This document shows positions 1 through 8,449 of a stretch of 64,000 nt of DNA, piece by piece. Position 1 is the first letter of the stretch, and each line of letters begins with the position of its first letter. The position numbers were made by a program, and so were the translations under genes. Origin of the DNA: DT-110 sp030148525 (GTDB lineage Bacteria; Bacteroidota; Bacteroidia; Chitinophagales; Saprospiraceae); NCBI GenBank assembly GCA_965227445.1, contig OZ245751.1, positions 4,526,001-4,590,000 on the forward strand, written 5' to 3'. A model generated the notes under the pieces. That model was not told where the DNA came from. It worked only from the letters and a program-made list of their open reading frames with translations, and searched no databases.

Positions 1-1
1 G

Positions 2-160
2 GTTACCCGTCAGGAGGAACGCTACGAAGAAGTGCTCACCCTGGCCAACGAATACTTGCGGAGGTATAAAACGTCCGACTTCCGGTCAGATGTCGAGCGC
101 TTCAAAGAAAATTCAGAACAACAAATAAAAGGACTGGAAAATGTCGGATATCAAAACTAA
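2..160 (+). CDS. C-terminal end of an outer-membrane assembly lipoprotein, BamD-like (partial)
   Basis: An open frame enters from the left edge and ends in TAA at 158-160, giving about 52 residues rich in Glu, Arg and Lys (it reads VTRQEERYEEVLTLANEYLR and continues). It overlaps the start of rpoZ by 20 bases, so the two are translationally linked. In Bacteroidota the gene directly before rpoZ-coaBC is normally bamD, the TPR lipoprotein of the beta-barrel assembly complex, and a helical TPR-like tail fits. The identification rests on gene order and helical character; no diagnostic motif lies in this short tail. Confidence 0.55.
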   Translation, partial: VTRQEERYEEVLTLANEYLRRYKTSDFRSDVERFKENSEQQIKGLENVGYQN

Positions 161-485
161 AGTTCAAGCCATTGACGCCAACGTACAACCCCGTCACGTA
201 GGTGGGATGGCCGAAAATACAGGTAACATTTACGAAGCACTGGCGATTATCTCCAGGCGCGCTCGTCAGTTAAATGTTGACATCAAGCAGGAGCTACACC
301 AAAAGCTGGAAGAATTCGCTGTTTCTTCCGACACTATCGAAGAGATCAGCGAAAACAAGGAGCAGATCGAAATCTCCAAATTTTACGAGCGTCTGCCCAA
401 CCCCGCCATCATCGCCACCGAGGAGTATCTCAATGGCGAATTGTACTGGCGCATGAACGAGCGCAGAGAGCGTGATCTGGACTAA
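141..485 (+). CDS. rpoZ: DNA-directed RNA polymerase omega-like subunit
   Basis: A 114-residue protein. The central segment NIYEALAIISRRARQLN matches the helix of omega (RpoZ/Rpb6 fold) that clamps the beta-prime subunit, where the core motif is usually a variant of N.f..a...aaRa..L. The acidic C-terminal half (KEQIEISKFYERLPNPAIIA) is typical of the longer Bacteroidota version. It sits between bamD and coaBC, its standard place in the phylum, and its ATG lies inside the previous gene. Omega supports assembly of the polymerase core in the cytoplasm. The family call is good; it is less like the enterobacterial form, which is normal for this phylum. Confidence 0.85.
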   Translation: MSDIKTKVQAIDANVQPRHVGGMAENTGNIYEALAIISRRARQLNVDIKQELHQKLEEFAVSSDTIEEISENKEQIEISKFYERLPNPAIIATEEYLNGELYWRMNERRERDLD

Positions 486-585
486 AACCGTCCGTTAGTG
501 ACTCCGGGGCCGGAAACACCTTTCGAGCCCGGAGTCTTTGACCAGCCCAAATTGGGCATCGATCTCTTCTCCAACCTCTTTCCCC

Positions 586-1818
586 ATGCGTCACCTCGAA
601 GGCAAACGCATTATTGTAGCCATTTCCGGAAGCATTGCGGCTTACAAGATGGCAACTACCATTCGCCTGCTCATCAAGGCAGGGGCTGAGGTTCGCGTAC
701 TCATGACACCGGCAGCGACGCACTTTATTACGCCTTTGACGCTTTCCACCTTGTCTAAAAACCCCGTGTTCTCGGAGGTCATTTCCGAAGAAAGTTGGAA
801 TAATCACGTGGAGATGGGCTTGTGGGCCGACGCTATGCTCCTTGCCCCCGCCACCGCGAACACCCTGGCTCAGCTCGCCAACGGGTTGTGTGATACGATT
901 GTGGCCGCTGTCTATCTGTCGGCACGTTGTCCGGTCTTTTTTGCGCCCGCTATGGACCTCGATATGTGGGCTCATCCGGCTACTCAGGCTAATGTGAAAC
1001 GCCTGATCGATCATGGGAATCACCTGATCCCGGTGGGCAATGGCGAATTGGCCAGCGGACTATCCGGCGAAGGCCGAATGGCGGAACCCGAGGATTTGGT
1101 CGGGCATTTGCACCACTTTTTTGGCGAAAGCCAGGGCAAGCCGGAAGTACAGCAAACCATGGCCGGCAAAAAAGTGCTGATCACTGCCGGTCCCACCCAT
1201 GAGCCCATTGATCCCGTTCGCTATATAGGCAATCGCTCATCCGGCAAAATGGGTGTCGCCCTGGCTCTGGAAGCAGCCAAAAGAGGCGCACATGTTCATT
1301 TAATCCTGGGTCCCAGTATATTGAACCCAGCGGCTGCTCATTTGCAGGTGACCAGGGTTGACACGGCCCGGGAGATGTTTAAAGCAGCTTCCGGAGCTTT
1401 TGAGCAATGTGACCTGGCGATTTTTGCAGCAGCCGTAGCTGATTACCGACCCGAACAGACGGCTGACCAAAAGATCAAGAAAACGGAGGACGCACTGCGC
1501 CTCGACCTGGTGATAAACCCCGATATAGCAGCTACACTGGGAAAACAAAAACAAGCACACCAGCGATTGATCGGATTTGCCCTGGAGACCCAGGCCGGTG
1601 AGGAGCACGCCCGCCAAAAACTCAACCGGAAAAACATGGATGCCATTGTCCTGAATACCCTCCAGGATGAGGGAGCAGGGTTCCAGCACGATACGAATAA
1701 GGTGTCAATCCTGACGGCCGCAGACAATAAGCTGCGCCGATTTGAGTTAAAAACAAAAGAACAGGTGGCTACAGACATTCTGGATGTTGCGGAGCAGTGG
1801 TGGCCAGTAAAAGGATAG
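586..1818 (+). CDS. coaBC: bifunctional phosphopantothenoylcysteine synthetase/decarboxylase
   Basis: A 410-residue protein (Dfp/CoaBC) that joins cysteine to 4-phosphopantothenate and decarboxylates the product to 4-phosphopantetheine, in coenzyme A synthesis. The N-terminal flavoprotein half has GKRIIVAISGSIAAYK, the catalytic-type His in NNHVEMG, and APAMDLDMWAHPATQAN. The Asn of the classical PAMN motif is Asp here. The C-terminal synthetase half starts near KKVLITAGPTHEPIDPVRY, followed by NRSSGKMG and AAAVADYRP. ATG 586 is chosen because homology begins there; the frame also has a TTG at 538 but no similarity is expected that far out. The gene follows rpoZ and is only 7 bases from the next one, so this is probably one operon. 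Confidence 0.93.
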   Translation: MRHLEGKRIIVAISGSIAAYKMATTIRLLIKAGAEVRVLMTPAATHFITPLTLSTLSKNPVFSEVISEESWNNHVEMGLWADAMLLAPATANTLAQLANGLCDTIVAAVYLSARCPVFFAPAMDLDMWAHPATQANVKRLIDHGNHLIPVGNGELASGLSGEGRMAEPEDLVGHLHHFFGESQGKPEVQQTMAGKKVLITAGPTHEPIDPVRYIGNRSSGKMGVALALEAAKRGAHVHLILGPSILNPAAAHLQVTRVDTAREMFKAASGAFEQCDLAIFAAAVADYRPEQTADQKIKKTEDALRLDLVINPDIAATLGKQKQAHQRLIGFALETQAGEEHARQKLNRKNMDAIVLNTLQDEGAGFQHDTNKVSILTAADNKLRRFELKTKEQVATDILDVAEQWWPVKG

Positions 1819-1825
1819 ATTTGCT

Positions 1826-2731
1826 ATGAGAAGGATAATACTCACTCTTATCGTTATTTCCTCGTTGATTTCGAGTACGGCCTTTGGGCAGGAATTTAAT
1901 TGCCAGGTGCGTATCAATACCCAAAAACTCCAAACGGTGGATCCTGCTGTTTTTGAAACACTGCAGCAGACTGTCCAGGAGTTTATGAATAATACGAAAT
2001 GGACCGATGACGCCTACGAAAATATCGAGCGCATCGATTGCAATATTTTGCTGACCATCCAGGAGGAATTATCCCCCACCAGCTTTAAAGCGGACCTCGC
2101 CATCCAGGCATCCCGCCCGGTATATAACAGTAATTACCAAACCCCGTTGCTCAATCATATTGACCGGGAGGTGACGTTTACCTACGAACAGTATCAACCC
2201 CTGCGTTTTTCGCGCAATGCCTTCAACGATAACCTCTCGGCCGTACTGTCTTTTTACTCCTACATCATCCTGGGACTGGACTACGATTCTTTTGCCCTCT
2301 ACGGGGGAGAATCCTACCTCCAGATCGCCAATGAAATCCTGACCAGTATTCCACAGGCGGCAGCTCAGACTTACTCGGGCTGGCAGTCGAAAGACGGAAA
2401 CCGCAACCGTTTTTGGATTATTGAGAACCTGCTGTCGCCCCGGATTAAACCGTACCGGGAGGCCATGTACAATTACCACCGCCACGCCCTGGACGTCATG
2501 GCCGATGACACCCCTTCGGGCCGGGCTGTGATGGCGCAATCGATCGATGTATTACAGGGTGTTTTCCAGAATTACCCGAATGCAATGATCCTGCAAATGT
2601 TTGTTAATGCCAAGTCCTCAGAGGTTATTGAGATATTCAAGCGTGGTACTCCCCAGGAAAAGAATACCGTCATACGGGTCATGTCCCGGATCGATGCCGC
2701 TAATGCCGCTAAATACCGCGCCCTGCGGTAA
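1826..2731 (+). CDS. DUF4835 family exported protein
   Basis: A 301-residue protein with a clear signal peptide (MRRIILTLIVISSLISSTAFGQ) followed by a beta-rich start (EFNCQVRINTQKLQ) and a long soluble body. The combination of FNCQVRIN, the NNTKWTD region and LDYDSFALYGGESYL near residues 145-165 is the signature of DUF4835, a periplasmic or outer-envelope family of Bacteroidota. The family's role is unknown; it is consistently encoded next to coaBC and usually followed by recN. Here recN is missing and repeat-rich non-coding DNA follows, so the usual string has been broken. It starts 7 bases after coaBC and is probably co-transcribed with it. Confidence 0.8.
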   Translation: MRRIILTLIVISSLISSTAFGQEFNCQVRINTQKLQTVDPAVFETLQQTVQEFMNNTKWTDDAYENIERIDCNILLTIQEELSPTSFKADLAIQASRPVYNSNYQTPLLNHIDREVTFTYEQYQPLRFSRNAFNDNLSAVLSFYSYIILGLDYDSFALYGGESYLQIANEILTSIPQAAAQTYSGWQSKDGNRNRFWIIENLLSPRIKPYREAMYNYHRHALDVMADDTPSGRAVMAQSIDVLQGVFQNYPNAMILQMFVNAKSSEVIEIFKRGTPQEKNTVIRVMSRIDAANAAKYRALR

Positions 2732-3004
2732 TGGAACACGGACCGTCATTCCCTTTTCTCGCAACGCCCGCAAAGGTTCACAGTGATTCGCGACGGCCGC
2801 CGCGCAGGGCGTAACCGTAGACCACTAAAGTGGTGGGCCGGGTGTCGGGCTCCGCTAATCACTGTGGCCTGATATATTCCCTTAGCGCCCAATGCACCGT
2901 CATCCACGACGTAACTCGTCAGGGTATAAGCAGCTAATCATCACAGCTAATCACTACCGAGCCCCGCGCCCGTATCCTCTTCGACGGTTAAGGAGCCTGA
3001 AATT
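2732..3004. other. intergenic region without recognisable genes
   Basis: This is the first part of a 645-base gap between the DUF4835 gene and the rhodanese gene. It is GC-rich and patchy. It contains the 14-base palindrome ACCACTAAAGTGGT (about 2820-2833), which recurs near 57512, and repeated short phrases such as GCTAATCA at 2938-2955. No open frame with coding character was seen on either strand, and recN, which often follows DUF4835, is absent. Confidence 0.5.
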
Positions 3005-3230
3005 CTAAGGTTAAGGTTGAGGTTGAGGCTTAGATTAAGGTTAAGGAACCTCAACCTTAATCTCAGTCTCAACCTTAACCTCAGTCTCAACCTTAACCTC
3101 AGTCTCAACCTTAACCTCAGTCTCAACCTTAACCTCAGTCTCAACCTTAACTCTCAGTCTCAACCTTAACCTCAGCCTCAACCTTAACCTCAGCCTCAAC
3201 CTTAACCTCAGCCTCAACCTTAACCTCAGC
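3005..3230. repeat. ten-unit 18-bp tandem repeat with an inverted partial copy
   Basis: From 3050 to 3230 the unit CTCAACCTTAACCTCAGY is repeated ten times with few changes; the last base is T in the first six units and C in the last four, and unit 6 carries one extra base. The unit is built from hexamers. Immediately upstream (3005-3046) lies the inverted version (GGTTAAGGTTGAGG and so on), so the left part can pair with the array. Frames across it translate to runs of Leu-Arg or Val-Lys-Val-Glu-Thr-Glu and are artefacts of the repeat. Confidence 0.9.
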
Positions 3231-3376
3231 CTCACTAAGATTCTTCCTGATAAAAGTCAACGCCCAGCATTGACATCCATCACCACATCATAAGGGAGAA
3301 CTAATTAGTTTGTACGACACTGAATATCCAGTACGAACCGCAGCCGACTTAAACCGGATGCACAAATCCTCCCGCT

Positions 3377-3688
3377 ATGTACCTGGTCGATATTCCCAAC
3401 GCCCGGCGAGGAACCATCATTGATGTCCGAAGTTCGGAAGAGTTTTTACTTGGACACGCTCATCGCTCCGTAAATATCCCATGGGATATGCACATGTACT
3501 ATTTATCAGAACTTGCTGAATTGCCCCGACCATGGATATTTGTCTGTAATGTCGGATGGCGATCAGGGTTGGTCATACACTCCCTAAAAACAATTGGTTT
3601 TACCGATTTATATAACGGAGGCTCCTGGTTATCCGTGCTTCAGCAACAGGAAGCAATGGGTGATACACTGGAACCGCTAACTGAATGA
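3377..3688 (+). CDS. rhodanese-like domain protein
   Basis: A 103-residue single-domain rhodanese. TIIDVRSSEEFLLGHAHRSVNIPW is the CH2A-type start (DVR..EEF..GH...S.NIP). The active-site loop is CNVGWRS with Cys57, followed by LKTIGFTDLYNGGSW. The intact Cys and loop suggest real persulfide or sulfurtransferase activity in the cytoplasm; there is no signal peptide. It is the first of a group with a small membrane protein, a CBS-pair protein and two universal stress proteins, a mix often seen in stress or redox islands. The start is ATG 3377; another ATG at 3357 is in a different frame. Confidence 0.85.
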   Translation: MYLVDIPNARRGTIIDVRSSEEFLLGHAHRSVNIPWDMHMYYLSELAELPRPWIFVCNVGWRSGLVIHSLKTIGFTDLYNGGSWLSVLQQQEAMGDTLEPLTE

Positions 3689-3697
3689 TAAACACTT

Positions 3698-3904
3698 ATG
3701 CACTATTCCACCTGGACTATCTGGATTTTTGTGGTCCTGCTACTAGTTGTAGCACTTATGATCGCTTTTCCGAGTAACCTGATGCTGATCATCGGTACTG
3801 CCTTGCTGCCCGTTTTGATCGCCGTGCAGGTGTACGTTATTCTAAAGGCCCGGGAACAGAGTCAGAAAAAATTCTCGGAAGGTGACTGGTACGAAGATCA
3901 ATAG
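3698..3904 (+). CDS. small two-helix membrane protein
   Basis: A 68-residue protein with two hydrophobic stretches, WIFVVLLLVVALMIAF (about residues 9-24) and LMLIIGTALLPVLIAVQVYVI (about 28-48), then a charged tail (LKAREQSQKKFSEGDWYEDQ). It starts 9 bases after the rhodanese gene and is almost certainly co-transcribed. No family is recognised. The shape resembles small inner-membrane accessory proteins of stress islands. Confidence 0.6.
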   Translation: MHYSTWTIWIFVVLLLVVALMIAFPSNLMLIIGTALLPVLIAVQVYVILKAREQSQKKFSEGDWYEDQ

Positions 3905-3971
3905 TCCTGGCCTTTGACGAAAGTCAGGACTTGACCTGCTTTTTGTCAGTGAACGAGGAAACCCATCTACT

Positions 3972-3979
3972 TACATTTG
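3972..3979 (+). promoter_or_regulatory. candidate Bacteroidota -7 box
   Basis: TACATTTG fits the TAnnTTTG -7 consensus of the phylum exactly. It stands 13 bases before the ATG at 3993. The nearest TTG upstream (3943-3945) is 26 bases away, longer than the usual 17-23, so the -33 part is weak. Confidence 0.35.
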
Positions 3980-3992
3980 AAATGCAATAGTG

Positions 3993-4391
3993 ATGAACAT
4001 TAAAGATGACATTCGTTTGGGACTCTTAATTACGGAATTCCGAATGCGGTTTCCGTTTTTAACTATTGCTTTCTTTGATAAACCTCACAAAGAAGGCATG
4101 AGTAGCCACTCTGCCAACCGGCTTAGTCCTGAACAGCTGATCGGAGAAGTCCGACAAGTGCGGGCGACCGGATTCTTTCAATTAGACGAACAGCAAAAGA
4201 CCGGTGATTTTGAACGCATGCTTAGTGATATCTACGGACTCCACGTCCAGATCTATCGACTCTCCGGAGAACGCTGGGTCGAAACCTGGGGTACCGACAA
4301 CTGGACATTGGGCGAACAAAACCATCGGGGAAAATTAGCTACTAACGCAAAAACCGAACAAATACCAAATTCATTTCAGTCCAAACTTTAA
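3993..4391 (+). CDS. conserved hypothetical protein
   Basis: A 132-residue soluble protein starting at ATG 3993 (a GTG one codon earlier is also possible). The first half, ending near RLSPEQLIGEVRQVR, is charged. The second half has the phrase GLHVQIYRLSGERWVETWGTDNWTLGEQN, which I recall in short uncharacterised Bacteroidota proteins found beside stress genes. No catalytic motif is visible. It lies between the rhodanese/membrane protein pair and the CBS-pair gene (13 bases apart), suggesting a shared role in the same stress response. Confidence 0.6.
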   Translation: MNIKDDIRLGLLITEFRMRFPFLTIAFFDKPHKEGMSSHSANRLSPEQLIGEVRQVRATGFFQLDEQQKTGDFERMLSDIYGLHVQIYRLSGERWVETWGTDNWTLGEQNHRGKLATNAKTEQIPNSFQSKL

Positions 4392-4404
4392 AAGCCAATA
4401 AATT

Positions 4405-4827
4405 ATGTCCTCTTCCATAGCTAACCGGGTACAAGATATTATGACCAAACGCGTCTTGGTCATTCAGGAAGGTCATTCCTTTACAGAGATTCAGCGCCTG
4501 TTCCAGGAAATGAGCATTAACCACTTACCCGTTACTGATGCTGATCGCAAATTGATTGGGATGGTTTCCAGCACAGACGTGCTCGGAGTCGTATCCAATC
4601 GATTTCCCAATCTGCCTGATACCAATGAGAGCACGATCAACGAGCATATTTCCGTGCTCGACGTTATGACCCCGATGCCGTTGCGTACGATCGGGCCGGA
4701 CAGCGACCTGATGGAAGCAGCGAAAATTATGGCTGAAGCATGTATTCACGCCTTACCAGTTGTCGATAGCGACCAGAACCTGATAGGAATGATTACCAGT
4801 AACGATTTAATCAATCATTACCGCTAG
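4405..4827 (+). CDS. CBS-pair domain protein
   Basis: A 140-residue protein made of two CBS motifs and little else. The first spans about residues 5-55 (VQDIMTKRVLVIQEGHSFTE then INHLPVTDADRKLIGMVSSTDV), the second about 80-138 (VLDVMTPMPLRTIGPDSDL then IHALPVVDSDQNLIGMITSNDL). Stand-alone CBS pairs bind adenine nucleotides and act as energy sensors. It follows the hypothetical gene by 13 bases and precedes two universal stress proteins, another nucleotide-binding family, so a shared energy-stress theme is plausible. Confidence 0.88.
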   Translation: MSSSIANRVQDIMTKRVLVIQEGHSFTEIQRLFQEMSINHLPVTDADRKLIGMVSSTDVLGVVSNRFPNLPDTNESTINEHISVLDVMTPMPLRTIGPDSDLMEAAKIMAEACIHALPVVDSDQNLIGMITSNDLINHYR

Positions 4828-5088
4828 TATACTAGTATAAAAATATGCGTGCCGGGAGTATACGTTTTCTCAAGTACGTAAAGAGTGGCTTTTGCGACTA
4901 GGACGAGGGTGGCCGTGGAGAAATCTGCGGCTGCCTTTTTCTGTACGTTCCGGTTTGATAATTATCAAAGCCGGGGTTGATGATCATCATTTACTATGTG
5001 GCCGTTTAGCCTCACCTTTGCTGTAGAACGATGGGGATTAAACCTGGCCCTATTAGCCAAAAACGCCCCTTCGGTTAAGCTTATCGTT

Positions 5089-5928
5089 ATGAAAAACATC
5101 CTCGTACCTACCGATTTTTCGGTCTTTGCCGGATATGCCCTGGATGCAGCTTTGCAATTTGCACGTAGGTTCGATGCCCAACTCCATTTGGTCCACGCCG
5201 CCAAATCAGCGGGCAAACCGGAACGAACAGAGGATGGAGGTACCCCTAAAATAGCCGCCGCAAGTTCCGTCGCAGATCGATTACAACAATTGATGATGCC
5301 TTATTCTGATGTTACCTGTACTACGCGGGTCCTTAACGGTCCTTTACCAAAAGCGCTCGCTTCCTATGTCGATCAACACGGCATCGATCTGATCATCATG
5401 GGTTCGCATGGTGCCAGCGGTAAGCAGGAGTTTTTTGTGGGATCAAATACCCAAAAGGTGGTTCGAACCGTCCACTGTCCCGTGCTTATCCTGAAAGAGC
5501 CCCTGAAGAGCATTCAATTTGACAAGGTGGTCTTTGCGTCTGGATTCTACCCGAAAGACCGTCCAGCGTTCCTGGCCTTCAAGAACCTGGTCAAGCATTT
5601 TGTTCCGGAATTTCACCTGGTTACTATTCACACTTCCTCCTTGTTCGATCCCCCCTACGTGCTGAGCAGGGAGGTTTTGGAGGACTATCAGAAACTATGC
5701 GCCCCGTTCAAAAGTGAGGTGCACATCTATCGGGACTTCACGGTAGATCAGGGAATCCGATCCTTTTCAAAGGAACTGGAAGCTGACCTGATCGGCATCT
5801 CCAACCATGATCGCCACCCTATCAAGCGAATGCTGGTAGGCAGCAACGTGGAAGCCCTCGTCAACCACAGCCGTGTACCCGTACTGAGTATTGACTTCCA
5901 GAAAGAGGAGCATCAAAACGACTATTAA
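5089..5928 (+). CDS. tandem-domain universal stress protein
   Basis: A 279-residue protein with two UspA domains. The first begins MKNILVPTDFSVFAGYALDA and ends with IDLIIMGSHGASGKQEFFVG and TVHCPVLILKEP, the typical G-x2-G-x9-GS nucleotide loop region. The second (about residues 140-279) ends ADLIGISNHDRHPIKRMLVG and HSRVPVLSID. The start at 5089 is chosen because the UspA fold begins at that Met; the frame is open 93 bases further up without similarity. Soluble and probably ATP-binding. It is followed 22 bases later by a second, related gene. Confidence 0.85.
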   Translation: MKNILVPTDFSVFAGYALDAALQFARRFDAQLHLVHAAKSAGKPERTEDGGTPKIAAASSVADRLQQLMMPYSDVTCTTRVLNGPLPKALASYVDQHGIDLIIMGSHGASGKQEFFVGSNTQKVVRTVHCPVLILKEPLKSIQFDKVVFASGFYPKDRPAFLAFKNLVKHFVPEFHLVTIHTSSLFDPPYVLSREVLEDYQKLCAPFKSEVHIYRDFTVDQGIRSFSKELEADLIGISNHDRHPIKRMLVGSNVEALVNHSRVPVLSIDFQKEEHQNDY

Positions 5929-5950
5929 TTCATACTTATATCCGAAAACC

Positions 5951-6757
5951 ATGAAAAAGACCATATTATTTCCAACTGATTTCTCTCCCACTGCAAAAAA
6001 TGCATTTGCGTACGCGGTTGAACTGGCTAAAAAAATGAATGCCACCATTGATCTTATCTCCGTTTTCCATTTACCCGTAGCGGATGCCAGCAGTGTACAA
6101 CCTAACCAGATTGACCGCATGCTTTACGAAAAAAAGCAACAGGTTGCTAATCACATGGCTGAGTTTATTAAAGGCCCTAATAAAGAATACGTTGGTAAAA
6201 CGCGCATTGATTACGGGATTTTTATTTCGGCCGAAATCACCGAAGCTGCCATGGACGGCGATTACGACCTCATCGTGATGGGCATGCAAGGTGAACACAA
6301 CCGCATGGAAAAACTCATGGGTAGTACCACTAGCCATACCATGATGCACGCTCCCTGTCCCGTACTCGCCATTCCCGAACAAGCTGAATTCCAGGGGATC
6401 GAACAGATTGCCTACGCCACGGATTTCTATCCCAACGACACCAAAGCCATCCGTACCCTTATGGACCTGGCCGAAAACCTGAAGGCCCGAGTACATTTTG
6501 TCCACGTCAGCCAGGATGAAGTTGAAGCCGCACCACAATTACAATTGGCAAATAGCTCTACAACCTTTGCCGGGTATAATGTAGTGACCGATGACTCCAT
6601 TGAAAATGGACTTAATGAATTTATCAAGGAAAAGGAAGTAGATGTGCTCGCTTTGTTCATCCCGCGCCGGCGGCTATGGGAGCGACTGTTCCATTCCAGC
6701 TTTAGCAAACGCATGGCAATGAATACAAGAATTCCGTTGTTAACCTTCCATGGATAG
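5951..6757 (+). CDS. tandem-domain universal stress protein
   Basis: A 268-residue protein, a paralogue of the preceding gene. The N-terminal UspA domain starts MKKTILFPTDFSPTAKNAFA and ends DLIVMGMQGEHNRMEKLMGS followed by HAPCPVLAIPE. The second domain is more divergent (QIAYATDFYPNDTKAI, then VDVLALFIPRRRLWERLFHS and MNTRIPLLTF) and lacks a clear glycine loop. ATG 5951 is the homologous start; the frame extends back into the previous gene. The pair probably arose by duplication. A strong hairpin at 6826-6866 closes the transcription unit. Confidence 0.83.
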   Translation: MKKTILFPTDFSPTAKNAFAYAVELAKKMNATIDLISVFHLPVADASSVQPNQIDRMLYEKKQQVANHMAEFIKGPNKEYVGKTRIDYGIFISAEITEAAMDGDYDLIVMGMQGEHNRMEKLMGSTTSHTMMHAPCPVLAIPEQAEFQGIEQIAYATDFYPNDTKAIRTLMDLAENLKARVHFVHVSQDEVEAAPQLQLANSSTTFAGYNVVTDDSIENGLNEFIKEKEVDVLALFIPRRRLWERLFHSSFSKRMAMNTRIPLLTFHG

Positions 6758-6825
6758 GAACATGGGGTGCGTCGAATGAATTTTGTAAGCCCGGCTTTTT
6801 CGGGTATTATTCGTATGAACGGCAA

Positions 6826-6866
6826 AAACAGGCTTCCCGGATGCTACATTCGGGAAGCCTGTTTTT
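6826..6866 (+). terminator. rho-independent terminator after the stress-protein genes
   Basis: Inverted repeat AAACAGGCTTCCCG (6826-6839) and CGGGAAGCCTGTTT (6851-6864) with an 11-base loop, followed by a T-rich tail. The A-rich flank on the other side lets it also work on the minus strand. Confidence 0.85.
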
Positions 6867-6910
6867 GCTTTGTTTTTTAGCTTTCGCAAAAAAGGAACAA
6901 CTATACCGAC

Positions 6911-6943
6911 AAAAAAAGCCCGGCAGAATATTCTGGCCGGGCC
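6911..6943 (-). terminator. rho-independent terminator of clpX
   Basis: Read on the minus strand: a stem of GCCCGGC-type arms around AGAATATTCT (6918-6942), followed by seven T (the A run at 6911-6917). It lies 53 bases past the clpX stop. Confidence 0.8.
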
Positions 6944-6995
6944 TGAGTTGTTAGTATACTAAATTCAATATTCCCATCAACAAATCCTCGCTGGA

Positions 6996-8264
6996 TTACG
7001 CTGCCTTGGGTTGCAGGAGCCGGGACCGGCTCAGCTTTTCTTCCGCATACTTTCCGGTAATGGTAAACTTCTTGATGTCTTTCTGTGATGGCAATTCAAA
7101 CATGGCGTCGGTCATGATGGCTTCGCATATGGAACGAAGTCCACGGGCACCGAGCTCAAACTCCATGGCCTTGTTGGCGATGAATTCAAGCGCATCTTCC
7201 GAGAATTCCAACTCGATGTTTTCCAGGGAAAATAGCTTTTTGTACTGCTTAACCAGCGAATTTTTTGGCTCGACCAGAATCCGTTTCAAGGCAGTCAGAT
7301 CCAGTGGATCCAAATAGGTCAGTACCGGTAGTCGACCGATGAGTTCGGGGATCAGTCCGTAGCTTTTCAGGTCCTGATGCGTAATGTACTGCAAGAGGTT
7401 CTCGCGGTCCACCTCTGCAATTTCTCCGCTCTTAAAACCGATAACTTGTGTATTCACCCGACGGGCAATATTCTTTTCGATACCATCGAAAGCTCCGCCA
7501 CAGACGAAGAGAATGTTCTCGGTATTGACCTTGACCATTTTCTGTTCGGGGTGTTTACGGCCTCCCTGGGGCGGTACGTTTACATCAGTACCTTCCAGCA
7601 TTTTCAGCAAGGCCTGTTGCACACCTTCGCCCGACACATCACGGGTGATAGAGGGGTTATCGCTTTTGCGGGCAATCTTATCGATCTCATCGATGTATAC
7701 GATCCCGCGCTGAGCGGATTCTACATCGTAATCACAAACCTGAAGCAACCGACTGAGGATGCTTTCCACATCTTCACCCACGTAGCCAGCTTCGGTAAAA
7801 ACCGTGGCATCCACGATAGCAAAGGGTACGTTCAGGTATTTGGCGATGGTTTTAGCCAGGAGGGTTTTACCAGTACCCGTGCGTCCAACCAGTACAATAT
7901 TTGATTTTTCTATTTCGATACCGTCATTATGGGTCTGACCCAGTCGCTTATAGTGGTTGTACACCGCAACGGAAAGATATTTTTTTGCTTCGTCCTGTCC
8001 AATAATATATTGATCCAGGTGGGTCTTTATATCAACGGGAGTCAGGCTGTCAGGCAGTGTAAAGTCTTTGCCCGGGGCTACATTAGCGGGTTCGCCCTCC
8101 TCCGGCATGCGCTTTTTACCATACAGCTCTTCCTGAATGATATCATTCGCCTGCTCGACACAAACTTCACAAATATGGGCGTTGATGCCGGCAATCAGCA
8201 TCAGCGCCTCCGACTTATCCCGCCCACAAAATGAGCAACGGTAATTCTGCTTTCCCTTTCGCAT
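6996..8264 (-). CDS. clpX: ATP-dependent Clp protease ATP-binding subunit ClpX
   Basis: A 422-residue AAA+ unfoldase that recognises tagged proteins and feeds them to ClpP. The N-terminal zinc-binding domain has CSFCGRDK and CEVCVEQ. The AAA+ core has Walker A GRTGTGKT, the pore loop GYVGEDVE, Walker B IVYIDEIDKI and the sensor-1 region LIPELIGRLPVLTYL. Length and all motifs are normal. It is the third gene of tig-clpP-clpX on the minus strand; a hairpin between clpP and clpX suggests it also has its own transcription. Its terminator is at 6911-6943. Confidence 0.97.
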   Translation of the reverse strand: MRKGKQNYRCSFCGRDKSEALMLIAGINAHICEVCVEQANDIIQEELYGKKRMPEEGEPANVAPGKDFTLPDSLTPVDIKTHLDQYIIGQDEAKKYLSVAVYNHYKRLGQTHNDGIEIEKSNIVLVGRTGTGKTLLAKTIAKYLNVPFAIVDATVFTEAGYVGEDVESILSRLLQVCDYDVESAQRGIVYIDEIDKIARKSDNPSITRDVSGEGVQQALLKMLEGTDVNVPPQGGRKHPEQKMVKVNTENILFVCGGAFDGIEKNIARRVNTQVIGFKSGEIAEVDRENLLQYITHQDLKSYGLIPELIGRLPVLTYLDPLDLTALKRILVEPKNSLVKQYKKLFSLENIELEFSEDALEFIANKAMEFELGARGLRSICEAIMTDAMFELPSQKDIKKFTITGKYAEEKLSRSRLLQPKAA

Positions 8265-8389
8265 GATCGATGATCTTAAAGTTCGCTAGGGAATAACCCG
8301 GAAATGATTTGGGCTATTCTTTCTTTATTCGAATACCCGAGAAGATACGACAAAAAATAATACGTGTTGCCTTGGATGGATCTTCCCGG

Positions 8390-8435
8390 AAAAAGCAAGC
8401 CGTTCCGGCACCAAAGAGGCTATCCGGAACGGCTT
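8390..8435 (-). terminator. terminator or attenuator between clpP and clpX
   Basis: Perfect 12-base stem AAGCCGTTCCGG (8397-8408) and CCGGAACGGCTT (8424-8435); on the minus strand it is followed by GCTTTTTCC. It stands directly after clpP and before clpX, so much of the transcription from tig-clpP should stop here. Confidence 0.75.
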
Positions 8436-8449
8436 GGGATGGGAGCTAA

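Noticed and set aside
430..1023. 197-codon frame on the minus strand opposite coaBC
   Set aside because: It shadows a clearly homologous gene and has Cys/His/Arg-rich composition without motifs.
2947..3235. Minus-strand frames coding for runs of Leu-Arg or Val-Lys-Val-Glu-Thr-Glu
   Set aside because: They are translations of the 18-bp tandem repeat, with no start signal and no flanking coding sequence.
7377..7904. 175-codon plus-strand frame opposite clpX
   Set aside because: Antisense shadow of a highly conserved gene.
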